Source: Flagellimonas pelagia (GTDB lineage: Bacteria; Bacteroidota; Bacteroidia; Flavobacteriales; Flavobacteriaceae). Taken from it: a stretch of 64,000 nucleotides of DNA. This document shows, one piece after another, positions 1 to 8,570 of the stretch (positions within the stretch are counted from its first letter, which is position 1; every line of letters starts with the position of its first letter). The position numbers and the translations under genes were made by a program. The DNA is taken from contig NZ_QXFI01000036.1 in NCBI RefSeq assembly GCF_003584135.1, positions 298,445 to 362,444 on the forward strand, read 5' to 3'. The notes beneath the pieces are model-generated. The model had not been told where the DNA came from. It was given only the letters and a program-made list of their open reading frames with translations, and ran no database searches.

Positions 1-3000
1 ATCATAAGTGAAATTCGCTTTTATCCTTTCTCCAGATCCTGTTAAAAAATAAAGTTCGTCACTATATCCGTTCCCGAATAAGTATTCCTGCCCAGAATGC
101 AATTGCACATATCCACTATTACTCTCTTTAGGGAACATATAGGCTTGATCGATCACTGGGTACATATATTCAATATTGTTTCTAGGAATATGGGTTGGTG
201 CCTTTCCCGTGGTAAAAACAATTTCCTTTTCCTCAAATACCGGATTTCCTTCTTCCCTTACGGTAATCCAGCCATTATTGATCTTCTGTTGAAAGCCGAT
301 TTTCACTTTTACCTCAATTTCTTTTTCTGGTGGGAGGATTTCGAAGGATTTGAAAATCAGCAAATCCTGTTCTGGACTGAACTCGTAATCACCTTCAATG
401 GAATCGCCATCAGTGGTCACAGCAAATTCATCCAAATGCACCCTGTAGGTTTTCCAGCCTTCCTCATCCTGAATGCTGAGTTCACTTTCCATTGGGGCAT
501 TGAATGCAACCTGCACGGCATCAAAAACATCCACATCGGTATAGCCGTCACCAGGCAAAATATCAGATATAATGGCAATATCCTGAATACCGGACTTGCC
601 TACAATCTCGCATTCGTCCCCTATGGTTACCTTTAACCGGGTCCTAATGCGTACCAGTCCCAAAACCCTAACATCCACTCCCGCATAGCCCCTTATATAC
701 CATGGATTGGGCAATTGTGCCTGTGCCAGAACCGCCAATCCGGCTTCCAATATTTTCACCCGTTTTCGCATCCCGAAGAGCTTGATCTGTGCTCCGATCT
801 CTCCTTGCAGATAGGCATATAATTGCCCTGTTGCATACCAACCATCCATGCCCAATTGATCGGAACTTCCCAAACAATGTGCCTCCCCAAAATCCCGCAT
901 CATAAGGTCAAAACCTACCCCCGCACTTACACTGGCATAGACAATGCCCCAATCAAAGTCCTTTCCTATTTCAAATTTTGCCCCAAAGGCATAACCTGCG
1001 CCTTCGGCCAATTCTTGATTAAAATTCCTGCCAAAAAGGAGTTCATCCCCTTTCAAGTTTAAAATATCAATAACATTTTGGGGTGGAAGCGCAGGATCTG
1101 GCAAAATGGTACCGGTCATGAAATACATGTTGATCCGTGCCTTAAAAGCTCCTATGGGAATATCCCTCAACCCAAATCGCTTTGTGGGTGTACCCACATA
1201 GATGTACCAATCATCCGGGGCATTATAAAATTCCAGATACCCCAACCTGTTCTTTTCTCCCTCACCTTTTATGATCCCTGCATTCAGGAAAACATCGAAC
1301 ATGCCCCAATAGATCCGATTGGTAAAGTCAAAATCTATGGCTACCTGGGCCGCGAACAACTCCTCACCCGTTAAAATTTGGGGAAATACATTATCCGCAA
1401 AATATTTAATCCCTTCCTTGTCAATGGAAAGCTCATTGAAATTGTTCAGGCCAAGCTCCTTATCCAGTACCTGCTGTTGCATGTCATCCACCGAACCAAA
1501 GGGATCTCGGGTCTTTCCACCTCCTTGGATCAGTGCGGCCGCTCCATAAAAACCCAATCGACTTATACCCCCTCCGTTGGCATTGGAGTTAAAACTCATT
1601 TCTATGGCCGTCAATCCTGTAAAGGATGCTCCTTTTTTTATCTCAAATGCGGCGAGTGCCTTAAATCCAAGACCTTTATTATCGTCAGGCACATACTTTA
1701 TTCCTGACATAGAATCTCCTCCATCATCCATTCCGGCCCTACGCATGTGATGGTACACTCCTCCCCCCAGATCATATATGGTGAAATTGGGATTTTCTGA
1801 ACTGGTAGGCCTTCCATGGGCATCAACATACCAATATCTGTAGCCCTCGGTAGCTCCAAAAATACCTTTTGCTCCTATCTGTATACCCAAACTCTCCGAA
1901 TACAGGCTCAGGTTTCCTGAGAAGCCTTTTCCGTATATAGGATTTTCCCTGAAAAACTCCAACTGACCATTAAATTCGAACCCCTTCCTTTTTACATCAA
2001 TCTGTACGGTACTTACCTCTGTTGATTTATAGTGCCATTTCAAATAATCCCCTTCCTCCAATGTACCGATGATATGCAGTCCAACATCACCATGAATCCC
2101 TGATTCATCGAGGTTAATGTAACTGTTCAATGACAATTTGGCTTCATCATTCCCAATAGTGGTCAAGGAAACATCATATATTCCTAATTGAAAACCAGCC
2201 AATTCAGGAGCAGCAATGGAATCCAGATAACCTGCATATGCAATGGACAGATAAGGGGCTTGTTTTGTCTGTATATGAAGGTCTTGGAATTTAAGCCCTG
2301 AAAATCTCAATATCCCTTCATCATCAGAACCGGATAATTGATTTTCTTGCTTCTGATTAAAGGACATGATACCCGACAAATTGGCCTCGGGGTAAAAGTG
2401 CCCGTCCTCCACCTCCAATTTTATATAGGATTCTTGAAAAAGCCTTGCCTTTGAATTAAATATATTGAAATCCACATCTTCCTCTACATTCACCTGAACA
2501 TAGTAGTTTTGGTCGGAAGTAATGATGCCGCTATAGCCCAACTTACCACCAGAGGATTTCGAATCGCTTATGGGTAACACTATTTCACCTTTGAAACCTG
2601 CTTTCATGAACCGGTTGACCTTTAGGTCAATTCCCAGGGAATCCAAAGAAAATTGCCATTTGTTTGCGTCCCCTTCGTCCAGTCCCATGATGTTTGTGGC
2701 AAAAAAATCACCAGATACACCAAAATTGTCCAGCAACAGGTTATGGGCGCCAATAACCACCCGCTCCGCAGATGCTCTCTTTTTAAACTCTGGAGGCAGG
2801 AAGATTTGGACATTTTCGGCAAAAAAACCACGCCACAGGGTTTCATTACCAGGAACCAAAAGATTCTGTGCCGTATAAAGTGCCGGAAAAACTACATTTT
2901 GTGAATTGGCCGTATCGCTGAGGTCCAAAACCGCATTTTCCAATTTAAATCCCCACTTTGGCAATGCTTTTAACTCAAAGGGAGGCAAATCTAGCTGGAT

Positions 3001-3939
3001 CAGTAAGTCGTTAATATTTGAGGTTTTTATGGAAAATCCAGCTCCTACGTAGCTGTCATTTCCTATTGCTTTTTCTCCGCTTCCTGATTCGGTCTTGTCC
3101 GGGAATTTTACCTCTCCACTATCATTAATCGGTACAGCCACTGTTTTGGCTATGCGTACATCGGCACTGATGGAAATTTCCTTTACCCTGCCTTCGCAAT
3201 TTATGGTGATATAAGTTTGGTCATCTGCGATTCCATTTTGACCATATCCCCCTAAAAAGGTAAGGAGCCACTGGCCCCCTCCCATCCCCACTGGCACATT
3301 GTTCAAAAGGTTGAGCCGGGCATCTTCATAAATTCCACCGCTTTTGGAAATGGGAACATTACTGGCACTGAACATGAGTTCCGTATTGAGCTCCGCGAGT
3401 ACCACCTTGGCAAAAAGATCCACCAATGTATAATCCGGGTGATACTCCATCCGGAAAATACCCAACGTAATGGATGAATTGGCAGTAATGTCCTGTTTTA
3501 ATCCTACGGGTAGTTCAACCGGTTGCTGCCCTCCGATTATCTGTATAAACCGCTGTTCCTGTTCAATGATATCAAAAACCTTTTTGGCAGCATCCAAAAC
3601 TTTTTGGGTGTCCTCATCGGCCTCCATTTGTTTGGCCACATATTCGGGAGTAAACTCCGCCAAATTGTCCAAAGGAGTATAGAACATGCCCTCTTCGTTA
3701 CCTTCCAGTTCGGGAAAAGCCCTAAATTTTGTTACACCTTCTGGTTTTTCAAAGGTCTTTTTTTGCCACCGTTCTAACAAAGGGGAAAGGTCTTGACCTT
3801 GCTGCACGACTGAATACTTATACTCTCTATTAGAAATCTTGGCCTGTTTCCCTTTGCTGATCGAGTCAGTTGGTCCAGAAATGGCCAACATGGGTATGCA
3901 CCATAATATAAATGGAAAAAGGAGATGATTAGTCTTCAT
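1..3939 (-). CDS. giant secreted protein of unknown function, partial (C-terminus outside window)
   Basis: The frame is open from the ATG at 3939 to the left edge, giving at least 1313 residues without a stop. It begins with a signal peptide (MKTNHLLFPFILWCIPMLA). The rest is rich in beta-strand-like segments. Near the visible end a stretch around residues 1190-1280 resembles Big_5-type Ig-like domains, with a run like VAFNAPM. I do not recognise the family. The gene lies 26 nt after the remnant toxin tail and in the same orientation as the barrel, toxin and immunity genes, so it probably belongs to the same locus. It could be a surface or periplasmic partner of the toxin protein, but nothing in the sequence shows a catalytic activity. 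The open frame is certain and the function is not known. Confidence 0.85.
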   Translation of the reverse strand, partial: MKTNHLLFPFILWCIPMLAISGPTDSISKGKQAKISNREYKYSVVQQGQDLSPLLERWQKKTFEKPEGVTKFRAFPELEGNEEGMFYTPLDNLAEFTPEYVAKQMEADEDTQKVLDAAKKVFDIIEQEQRFIQIIGGQQPVELPVGLKQDITANSSITLGIFRMEYHPDYTLVDLFAKVVLAELNTELMFSASNVPISKSGGIYEDARLNLLNNVPVGMGGGQWLLTFLGGYGQNGIADDQTYITINCEGRVKEISISADVRIAKTVAVPINDSGEVKFPDKTESGSGEKAIGNDSYVGAGFSIKTSNINDLLIQLDLPPFELKALPKWGFKLENAVLDLSDTANSQNVVFPALYTAQNLLVPGNETLWRGFFAENVQIFLPPEFKKRASAERVVIGAHNLLLDNFGVSGDFFATNIMGLDEGDANKWQFSLDSLGIDLKVNRFMKAGFKGEIVLPISDSKSSGGKLGYSGIITSDQNYYVQVNVEEDVDFNIFNSKARLFQESYIKLEVEDGHFYPEANLSGIMSFNQKQENQLSGSDDEGILRFSGLKFQDLHIQTKQAPYLSIAYAGYLDSIAAPELAGFQLGIYDVSLTTIGNDEAKLSLNSYINLDESGIHGDVGLHIIGTLEEGDYLKWHYKSTEVSTVQIDVKRKGFEFNGQLEFFRENPIYGKGFSGNLSLYSESLGIQIGAKGIFGATEGYRYWYVDAHGRPTSSENPNFTIYDLGGGVYHHMRRAGMDDGGDSMSGIKYVPDDNKGLGFKALAAFEIKKGASFTGLTAIEMSFNSNANGGGISRLGFYGAAALIQGGGKTRDPFGSVDDMQQQVLDKELGLNNFNELSIDKEGIKYFADNVFPQILTGEELFAAQVAIDFDFTNRIYWGMFDVFLNAGIIKGEGEKNRLGYLEFYNAPDDWYIYVGTPTKRFGLRDIPIGAFKARINMYFMTGTILPDPALPPQNVIDILNLKGDELLFGRNFNQELAEGAGYAFGAKFEIGKDFDWGIVYASVSAGVGFDLMMRDFGEAHCLGSSDQLGMDGWYATGQLYAYLQGEIGAQIKLFGMRKRVKILEAGLAVLAQAQLPNPWYIRGYAGVDVRVLGLVRIRTRLKVTIGDECEIVGKSGIQDIAIISDILPGDGYTDVDVFDAVQVAFNAPMESELSIQDEEGWKTYRVHLDEFAVTTDGDSIEGDYEFSPEQDLLIFKSFEILPPEKEIEVKVKIGFQQKINNGWITVREEGNPVFEEKEIVFTTGKAPTHIPRNNIEYMYPVIDQAYMFPKESNSGYVQLHSGQEYLFGNGYSDELYFLTGSGERIKANFTYD

Positions 3940-3965
3940 ATAGTATTGCCATTACCGCTTTGGAT

Positions 3966-4275
3966 TTATGACTCCTTAGGCTTTTTGTCCTTGGGGACAA
4001 GCGGATAGGCGTAAGTAACATATTACAGGAACAACTATAGGGTTTGAATTGATGGATACGCCATATGACTTGACGGATGGGATTGCTTTATAGAAAGAAC
4101 GGGGCATTGTGAGAAAGGAATCAATAGCCTTGGCACAGCAAATCCACTCCAGTAGCTGAGATCAAACCTAACTGTACGCAAACGCTTACTTTTTGCCAAT
4201 CCATGCACAACCCCCCATCCGCATCGGCACCAGCCTAGAGACTCACACAAGCGGGGTCGACCTTGATTGTCCCAT
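3966..4275 (-). pseudogene. decayed toxin C-terminal domain (displaced CT remnant)
   Basis: No intact gene covers this stretch between the second immunity gene and the giant protein. Two landmarks match the intact toxin C-terminus in the same order. At 4259-4275 there is an exact 17-nt match (GACCTTGATTGTCCCAT on the plus strand) to 5341-5357, which encodes MGQSRS in the toxin. At 3966-4022 the minus strand reads YVTYAYPLVPKDKKPKES followed by a stop, resembling the TAYP ending of the RNase A-like toxin. The distance between landmarks, about 270 nt, is close to the roughly 300 nt in the intact gene. The sequence between them has stops and frame changes in every frame. This fits the displacement model known for CDI and Rhs toxins, in which a new C-terminus plus immunity cassette pushes the old one downstream. 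A chance similarity is possible because the middle does not align convincingly by eye. Confidence 0.5.
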
Positions 4276-4344
4276 GGAATGAAGCTAAGTTTCAGTATTG
4301 ACAATAGTAAAAGGATACTATTTATTTTAATAGTTTCATTTAGT

Positions 4345-4650
4345 TTAATATTCAATTACTGGAGAATCTTCCGCTCCCATTGAATTAATAAGCATTAGGG
4401 TTAACCATTTATACGCTTCTTCATCAGAGTTCTCGTCTAATGGGAGGTTTGCCGTATTGTGTACAAATGACAGTGGCTTTCCTGCCTCTAATTCCCTATT
4501 GATAATTAACCTAATGACTTTCTCCCATCTTTGATAATCATTTCTTTCTGCCAATGATTTCCTTAGATTTATAATGGCTTCTTTATAAAAGCTATCCCTA
4601 AAAAATTCTCCAAGGATACTTTTTAATTTAAATTCAGCTTCTTCTTTCAT
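4345..4650 (-). CDS. CdiI-like immunity protein, second tandem copy
   Basis: This 101-residue cytosolic protein has no signal peptide. It is a clear paralogue of the gene just upstream (4724-5053): both share HNTANLPL, a following ENSDEEAY-W-L segment, LMLIN near the C-terminus, and a matching N-terminal pattern of K-S-L/I-L, F-Y-E and R-K-L. It probably protects against the toxin encoded at 5055-8456 or against the older displaced toxin whose remnant follows it. The family looks like CDI immunity proteins paired with RNase A-like toxins, which is from memory and unverified. The coding sequence is visibly richer in A and T than the toxin core gene, as expected for a mobile immunity module. 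Confidence 0.75.
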   Translation of the reverse strand: MKEEAEFKLKSILGEFFRDSFYKEAIINLRKSLAERNDYQRWEKVIRLIINRELEAGKPLSFVHNTANLPLDENSDEEAYKWLTLMLINSMGAEDSPVIEY

Positions 4651-4723
4651 TTTTATTCATATGCGATAAGCACTAACCATTAGATATCAGTTAGGACTTG
4701 ACTTGTTAAGGTCTTTTTGAGAA

Positions 4724-5053
4724 TCAACCCTCATTTGGCTTAAAAACATCCTTATAATCCAATATTAAATCATCATCCGACCCAGAAACATTGATGAGCA
4801 TTAAACTAAGCCATCTATAAGCTTCCTCATCACTATTTTCATATAAAGGCAAATTGGCTGTGTTATGAATCAAATCTAAAGCTTGCCCATCTTTTAACTC
4901 CTTGTTAAGTACTATCCTTACAATTTCAGACCAATTGTCTTTATAAGATTGATTTTGATTTAAATCTTTTCTGACATTTTTTACTCCTTCTGAATAAAAT
5001 TCATCAATAAAACAATGGAGCATACTTTTTAAATAATCAATAGTGTTGTTCAT
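4724..5053 (-). CDS. CdiI-like immunity protein, cognate copy
   Basis: This 109-residue soluble protein starts with ATG one nucleotide after the toxin stop codon (TAA-C-ATG), so its translation is probably coupled to the toxin. It carries the HNTANLPL and ENSDEEAY motifs found also in the next gene, and an acidic C-terminus (GSDDD) that could complement a basic RNase surface. Position directly behind a toxin C-terminus, small size, acidity and lack of export signal are the standard marks of an immunity protein. The exact Pfam family (a CdiI type) is my recollection, not a search result. Confidence 0.78.
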   Translation of the reverse strand: MNNTIDYLKSMLHCFIDEFYSEGVKNVRKDLNQNQSYKDNWSEIVRIVLNKELKDGQALDLIHNTANLPLYENSDEEAYRWLSLMLINVSGSDDDLILDYKDVFKPNEG

Positions 5054-5054
5054 G

Positions 5055-8000
5055 TTATGGGTATGAAGGATAAGCAGTTAGTAATATATATCCTGTGGGA
5101 TTGGTTGGGTCGGCCTTAAACACTAGTTTAACTTTGGTTGATTTTACAGCAAAAGATGTTGGCTCACTCAAAGTACCGGTATTCGTGTAGCCTGTCCCCA
5201 CTTGACTTCCAAAATCATATTCTAATTCAAAATTAGTTGTTTGTCCTGAATTAAAGTGGGCCTCAATATCAGCTTTCTTGGAATTAAAAGCTTGACTAAC
5301 TGCATCTTCATGCAACAAATCACCATCAAATTTCAATGCTGACCTTGATTGTCCCATACTTGGATGAGTTCCTAAAACCCTTTGTTCCATTTCTGCCATG
5401 GTTAATTGCGCTCCATGCCTAGCTTTGGAATGTCCGCCCAATAATTCTTCAACATCAAGCAAAATTTTATCAGTTCGGCCATTGGTAAAATACTCTAAAG
5501 CCTCTTTGCTGTTCCTCAACACTTCATCAGCGCCAAGATTATCTAATAATCTCCAACTATCAAGCAGTTCGGGATTCTTCCCAACAGCCTCCGCAAAGGC
5601 TTTGTTATTCAAATCTTGGTTAAGCAGCCTTAAGGCATCATCATCTAAATTAAGTTTATTTAATTGGTTTATAAAAGCTTCGGCCTCCTTACTCGATAAT
5701 TTCAGAATTTGATAAGAGCCATCGGCAAGCTTTATTACCCTTCCCACATTTTTCACCGTGGTGGCATATACCAAGGGTATGGTGGAGGCAAAAGAAATGG
5801 CTGCACTGGTACCGTCGCCCTCAATGGTATACCATATTCCATTTGCAAAATCAAATAATTCCCCGGCAGCTGGCACCATTCCCGCCATATCCAGCACCAA
5901 ATGCCCCGCCGCAGAGGAGAACACCTGCCCAAACAAATAATCAAGGGCGGCCGCAGTGTCCACATTGTACCCAGGTACCGCAATGGGCTCCCATCTTCCA
6001 TTGCCATTATTGTACTGATAGTGTATTATCCAACCGCTTTCTTGGTCGGCAATGGAGTACACATGAGCCACACTGCCATCCGAGGCAATGACCTTTCGTA
6101 AAAAACCTCCATGGCCAAATGGGTTATAAATCCCTATGAAATACTCGGTAAAGCCATCATAATCCAAAGGGGGAATACAGGTGGTATAATTCTGTTCCCC
6201 AATGAACAAAACCTCCCATTGTATTCCCTTGTCCCAATCCATTGAGAGGTTTCCCGTACCAAATGGGTTTATATTATCGGGTTGGTATTGTCCCCCAAAG
6301 AGTAAAAAGATACAGTCGCTGCCCCCAATGGTCCTTACCTGTATGTTACTGGTATTTGGCAGTTCCCCGAACGCATAGGGCTCATCACCTTTGGAGGTTT
6401 TATAGCCCGTGAACTCATTTCCCCTTCTATACCCATTGTATATACCCGCATTAGGGCCATCTTCAATAGTAAAACCAATCAGCGAGCCATAGGCCGTTAT
6501 GGGATTATCGGTAACGGTATAAAATTTTGGGAGTGCGTGGGTAGGCAATACCACTGGAACTCCAGCTGGCGATACATAGACAACAACCTCTGTTCCCGTT
6601 CCTTCTTTAAATGTATAACCTTCGGCATCGCCAAAGACAATTTCTTCCCCCCTATAACTCTCCGCTTTTTCAATGCTTGCCTCAAGGTCATTGAATGCCT
6701 GCAATTGATTGGCAGTATCATAGCCATCAGGATTGGGGCCGCCCTGCGTTGCCTCTTCGATGAGATTTTGGCTAGAGGCATTATAGGCATTATAGTTTGC
6801 AGCCAATTCGTCCTTAACATTCTGGGGAATGGACTCATCAGCAAGCAGTTCCTCCACATAACTTCCCTGCTGTTGGTTTTCGGCCTGTAACTGCTCTATC
6901 TGTTCCGGGGTTCCGTTGAAATTTTCCAATAAATCCCTAATGGAAACAATAAGCTCCCCAACAGCCTCGCCCAACTCTCCTACCGTCTGCACCACACCGC
7001 CCGTATCCAAAATATTGCCCATGGTGGGGTCGAACTCTGTGACCACAGTCCCATGGGCCAGCTGCCTGTCCGTATTCACCAATATATTGGTGAAGCTTAC
7101 CGCCACTTTTATATTGCCCAAGTACGGTAAGCGCACTTGGCCCGTGCCCGTAAAATAGCCGTTGCCGCCATTCACCCCGCTCACGATCACCTGAAAATCA
7201 CCCGCCATAAAGCTTTCGCCCACACTCAGGTCGGGCAAGGGGTCTTGGTTGGTGATCTCCACACTGGGCGACACCCCGCACTGGTACAGGTCTTCCTCTT
7301 CGGTCTGCAGGTTGGTGGTGAACTGTCGTATGGGGCTCCACCCACTTTCGGCAATGGTACAGGCCTTTTGCACCTGGTATTCGTAGGTGGTCCCGGTCTT
7401 GAGGTCCCACAGGGTGGTCCAGTTGGCCGTGGTGCGGTTCAAGAACCACTCGTTCCCCTCCCCCTTGGTCCGGTAGCGTACCGTGAACTCGGGCACATCC
7501 ATACTGGGGTCGTCCCACAACACATTGGCCTGGTTGGCCCCCTTTACCTCATGCCGAATGCCATTGGGCAGGTAGCAACCTTCCGAATAGCCAAAAGAGA
7601 ATACCTGGCTATACCCTTGGTCCAGGAACATCCCGATGTCCTCAGCACCCTGTTTGGCCTTGGCCTGTACCCGCCAGGCATATCTTTTGTTGGGCAGCAA
7701 CATGGGGTCGCTTGGCCCGTAGAGGTAGCTCGTGGCACCGGTGGTCACCGTGAACATGGGCGTGGAGGCCAAAAAGACCGCTTGCGGGTCCAAGGCGTTG
7801 TCCCAAATTTCCACCAAGCTCAGTTCGTATTCCACTTGGCTCACATTGGTATGCCTGGGCGTCCATTGGAAGATGATGTTCTGCGGGTTGCGCTCCACCA
7901 TGTCGCTGCCGTTCTCCGGCAATACCAACAGGGGCGGACTGTTCTGGAAGACGCCCATGGTGGCACAGGCGGTATTGGAGAGCCTTTTGCCCGTGAGCAC

Positions 8001-8456
8001 ATCGTAGACCTCAAAACAGACCTGGTATGCCCCATCGGGAATGGCGCTGCCGTATACATTGGGTGGTATGCCCACAATGTTCCCGAATTCGAAATACGGG
8101 GCCAATCCCGTGTGGTCCAATACCAAGGGAAGTCCACCTTCTAGGAACAGAGGGGCGGCACCGATCACATTTTCCCTACTCTTGAAACTGATGCCGTTCC
8201 CCTCGAAGGACACTTGCAGGCGCACCTGTCTGTTGGCAATCTGAAGGTCGTTGAGCACCATCTGTACCCTGAGGGGACCGTTCAGGGTACCAGTATTGGC
8301 AAAATCAGCCAAATATATGGGTGTAGGCGGATTGTACTGGGCCAGAACCTGAACAGGATAGGTCTGGGAATACACATGCCCTATCATGAAAATCATGGTA
8401 AACAGGACGACCGTAAAAAGCCATTTCCCCATGGTTCTGTGTTCGGGTGTTCTCAT
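5055..8456 (-). CDS. secreted fibronectin-III/TANFOR-like polymorphic toxin with RNase A-like C-terminal domain
   Basis: This 1133-residue protein starts at ATG 8456; ATG 8432 (MGKWLFTVV) is an equally plausible start. A signal peptide ends near SYVYSQ-like residues (GHVYSQ). Residues about 25-190 form a beta-rich N-terminal region like Bacteroidota TANFOR proteins. Two fibronectin-III-like domains follow at about 190-300 and 310-395, then a region rich in Q, E and N. About 870-930 holds a hydrophobic pretoxin-like segment (DMAGMVPAAGELFDFANG). The last 127 residues look like the CdiA-CT RNase A-type toxin: GGH, RHG, EQR and a final LLTAYP, matching the His, Arg, Thr and Tyr active-site set known for the Yersinia kristensenii toxin. 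It would be displayed or secreted by the cell and cleave RNA in a competitor. The C-terminal third is visibly more AT-rich than the GC-rich core, a sign of domain exchange. The toxin assignment is strong by motif and context but untested. Confidence 0.8.
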   Translation of the reverse strand: MRTPEHRTMGKWLFTVVLFTMIFMIGHVYSQTYPVQVLAQYNPPTPIYLADFANTGTLNGPLRVQMVLNDLQIANRQVRLQVSFEGNGISFKSRENVIGAAPLFLEGGLPLVLDHTGLAPYFEFGNIVGIPPNVYGSAIPDGAYQVCFEVYDVLTGKRLSNTACATMGVFQNSPPLLVLPENGSDMVERNPQNIIFQWTPRHTNVSQVEYELSLVEIWDNALDPQAVFLASTPMFTVTTGATSYLYGPSDPMLLPNKRYAWRVQAKAKQGAEDIGMFLDQGYSQVFSFGYSEGCYLPNGIRHEVKGANQANVLWDDPSMDVPEFTVRYRTKGEGNEWFLNRTTANWTTLWDLKTGTTYEYQVQKACTIAESGWSPIRQFTTNLQTEEEDLYQCGVSPSVEITNQDPLPDLSVGESFMAGDFQVIVSGVNGGNGYFTGTGQVRLPYLGNIKVAVSFTNILVNTDRQLAHGTVVTEFDPTMGNILDTGGVVQTVGELGEAVGELIVSIRDLLENFNGTPEQIEQLQAENQQQGSYVEELLADESIPQNVKDELAANYNAYNASSQNLIEEATQGGPNPDGYDTANQLQAFNDLEASIEKAESYRGEEIVFGDAEGYTFKEGTGTEVVVYVSPAGVPVVLPTHALPKFYTVTDNPITAYGSLIGFTIEDGPNAGIYNGYRRGNEFTGYKTSKGDEPYAFGELPNTSNIQVRTIGGSDCIFLLFGGQYQPDNINPFGTGNLSMDWDKGIQWEVLFIGEQNYTTCIPPLDYDGFTEYFIGIYNPFGHGGFLRKVIASDGSVAHVYSIADQESGWIIHYQYNNGNGRWEPIAVPGYNVDTAAALDYLFGQVFSSAAGHLVLDMAGMVPAAGELFDFANGIWYTIEGDGTSAAISFASTIPLVYATTVKNVGRVIKLADGSYQILKLSSKEAEAFINQLNKLNLDDDALRLLNQDLNNKAFAEAVGKNPELLDSWRLLDNLGADEVLRNSKEALEYFTNGRTDKILLDVEELLGGHSKARHGAQLTMAEMEQRVLGTHPSMGQSRSALKFDGDLLHEDAVSQAFNSKKADIEAHFNSGQTTNFELEYDFGSQVGTGYTNTGTLSEPTSFAVKSTKVKLVFKADPTNPTGYILLTAYPSYP

Positions 8457-8539
8457 AAGTAGGTATTTAGGGGGCAGGCTTGGGGCCAACGCTGCCTTTG
8501 TTTATGGTTTTATCATTTTATCCAACGCTTCACAATGCG

Positions 8540-8560
8540 ACCCTGAAACAAGTTCAGGGT
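8540..8560. repeat. short palindrome, REP-like
   Basis: The sequence ACCCTGAA-ACAAG-TTCAGGGT is a perfect 8-bp stem with a 5-nt loop, lying between the barrel gene and the toxin gene. Hairpins of the form CACCCTGAAC...GTTTCAGGGT are, from memory, common dispersed repeats in Flavobacteriaceae. It lacks a T-run, so it is a poor terminator, but it could reduce or stabilise the intercistronic transcript. Confidence 0.55.
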
Positions 8561-8570
8561 GACGTTTTGC

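Noticed and set aside
4035..4355. 106-residue open frame on the minus strand behind the second immunity gene
   Set aside because: It starts inside the end of the immunity gene, has no family resemblance and an odd W, C and R composition. The stretch is better explained as decayed toxin DNA.
7137..8144. 335-residue open frame on the plus strand
   Set aside because: It is antisense to the GC-rich FnIII core of the toxin gene, with no recognisable domain; the strong coding signal is on the other strand.
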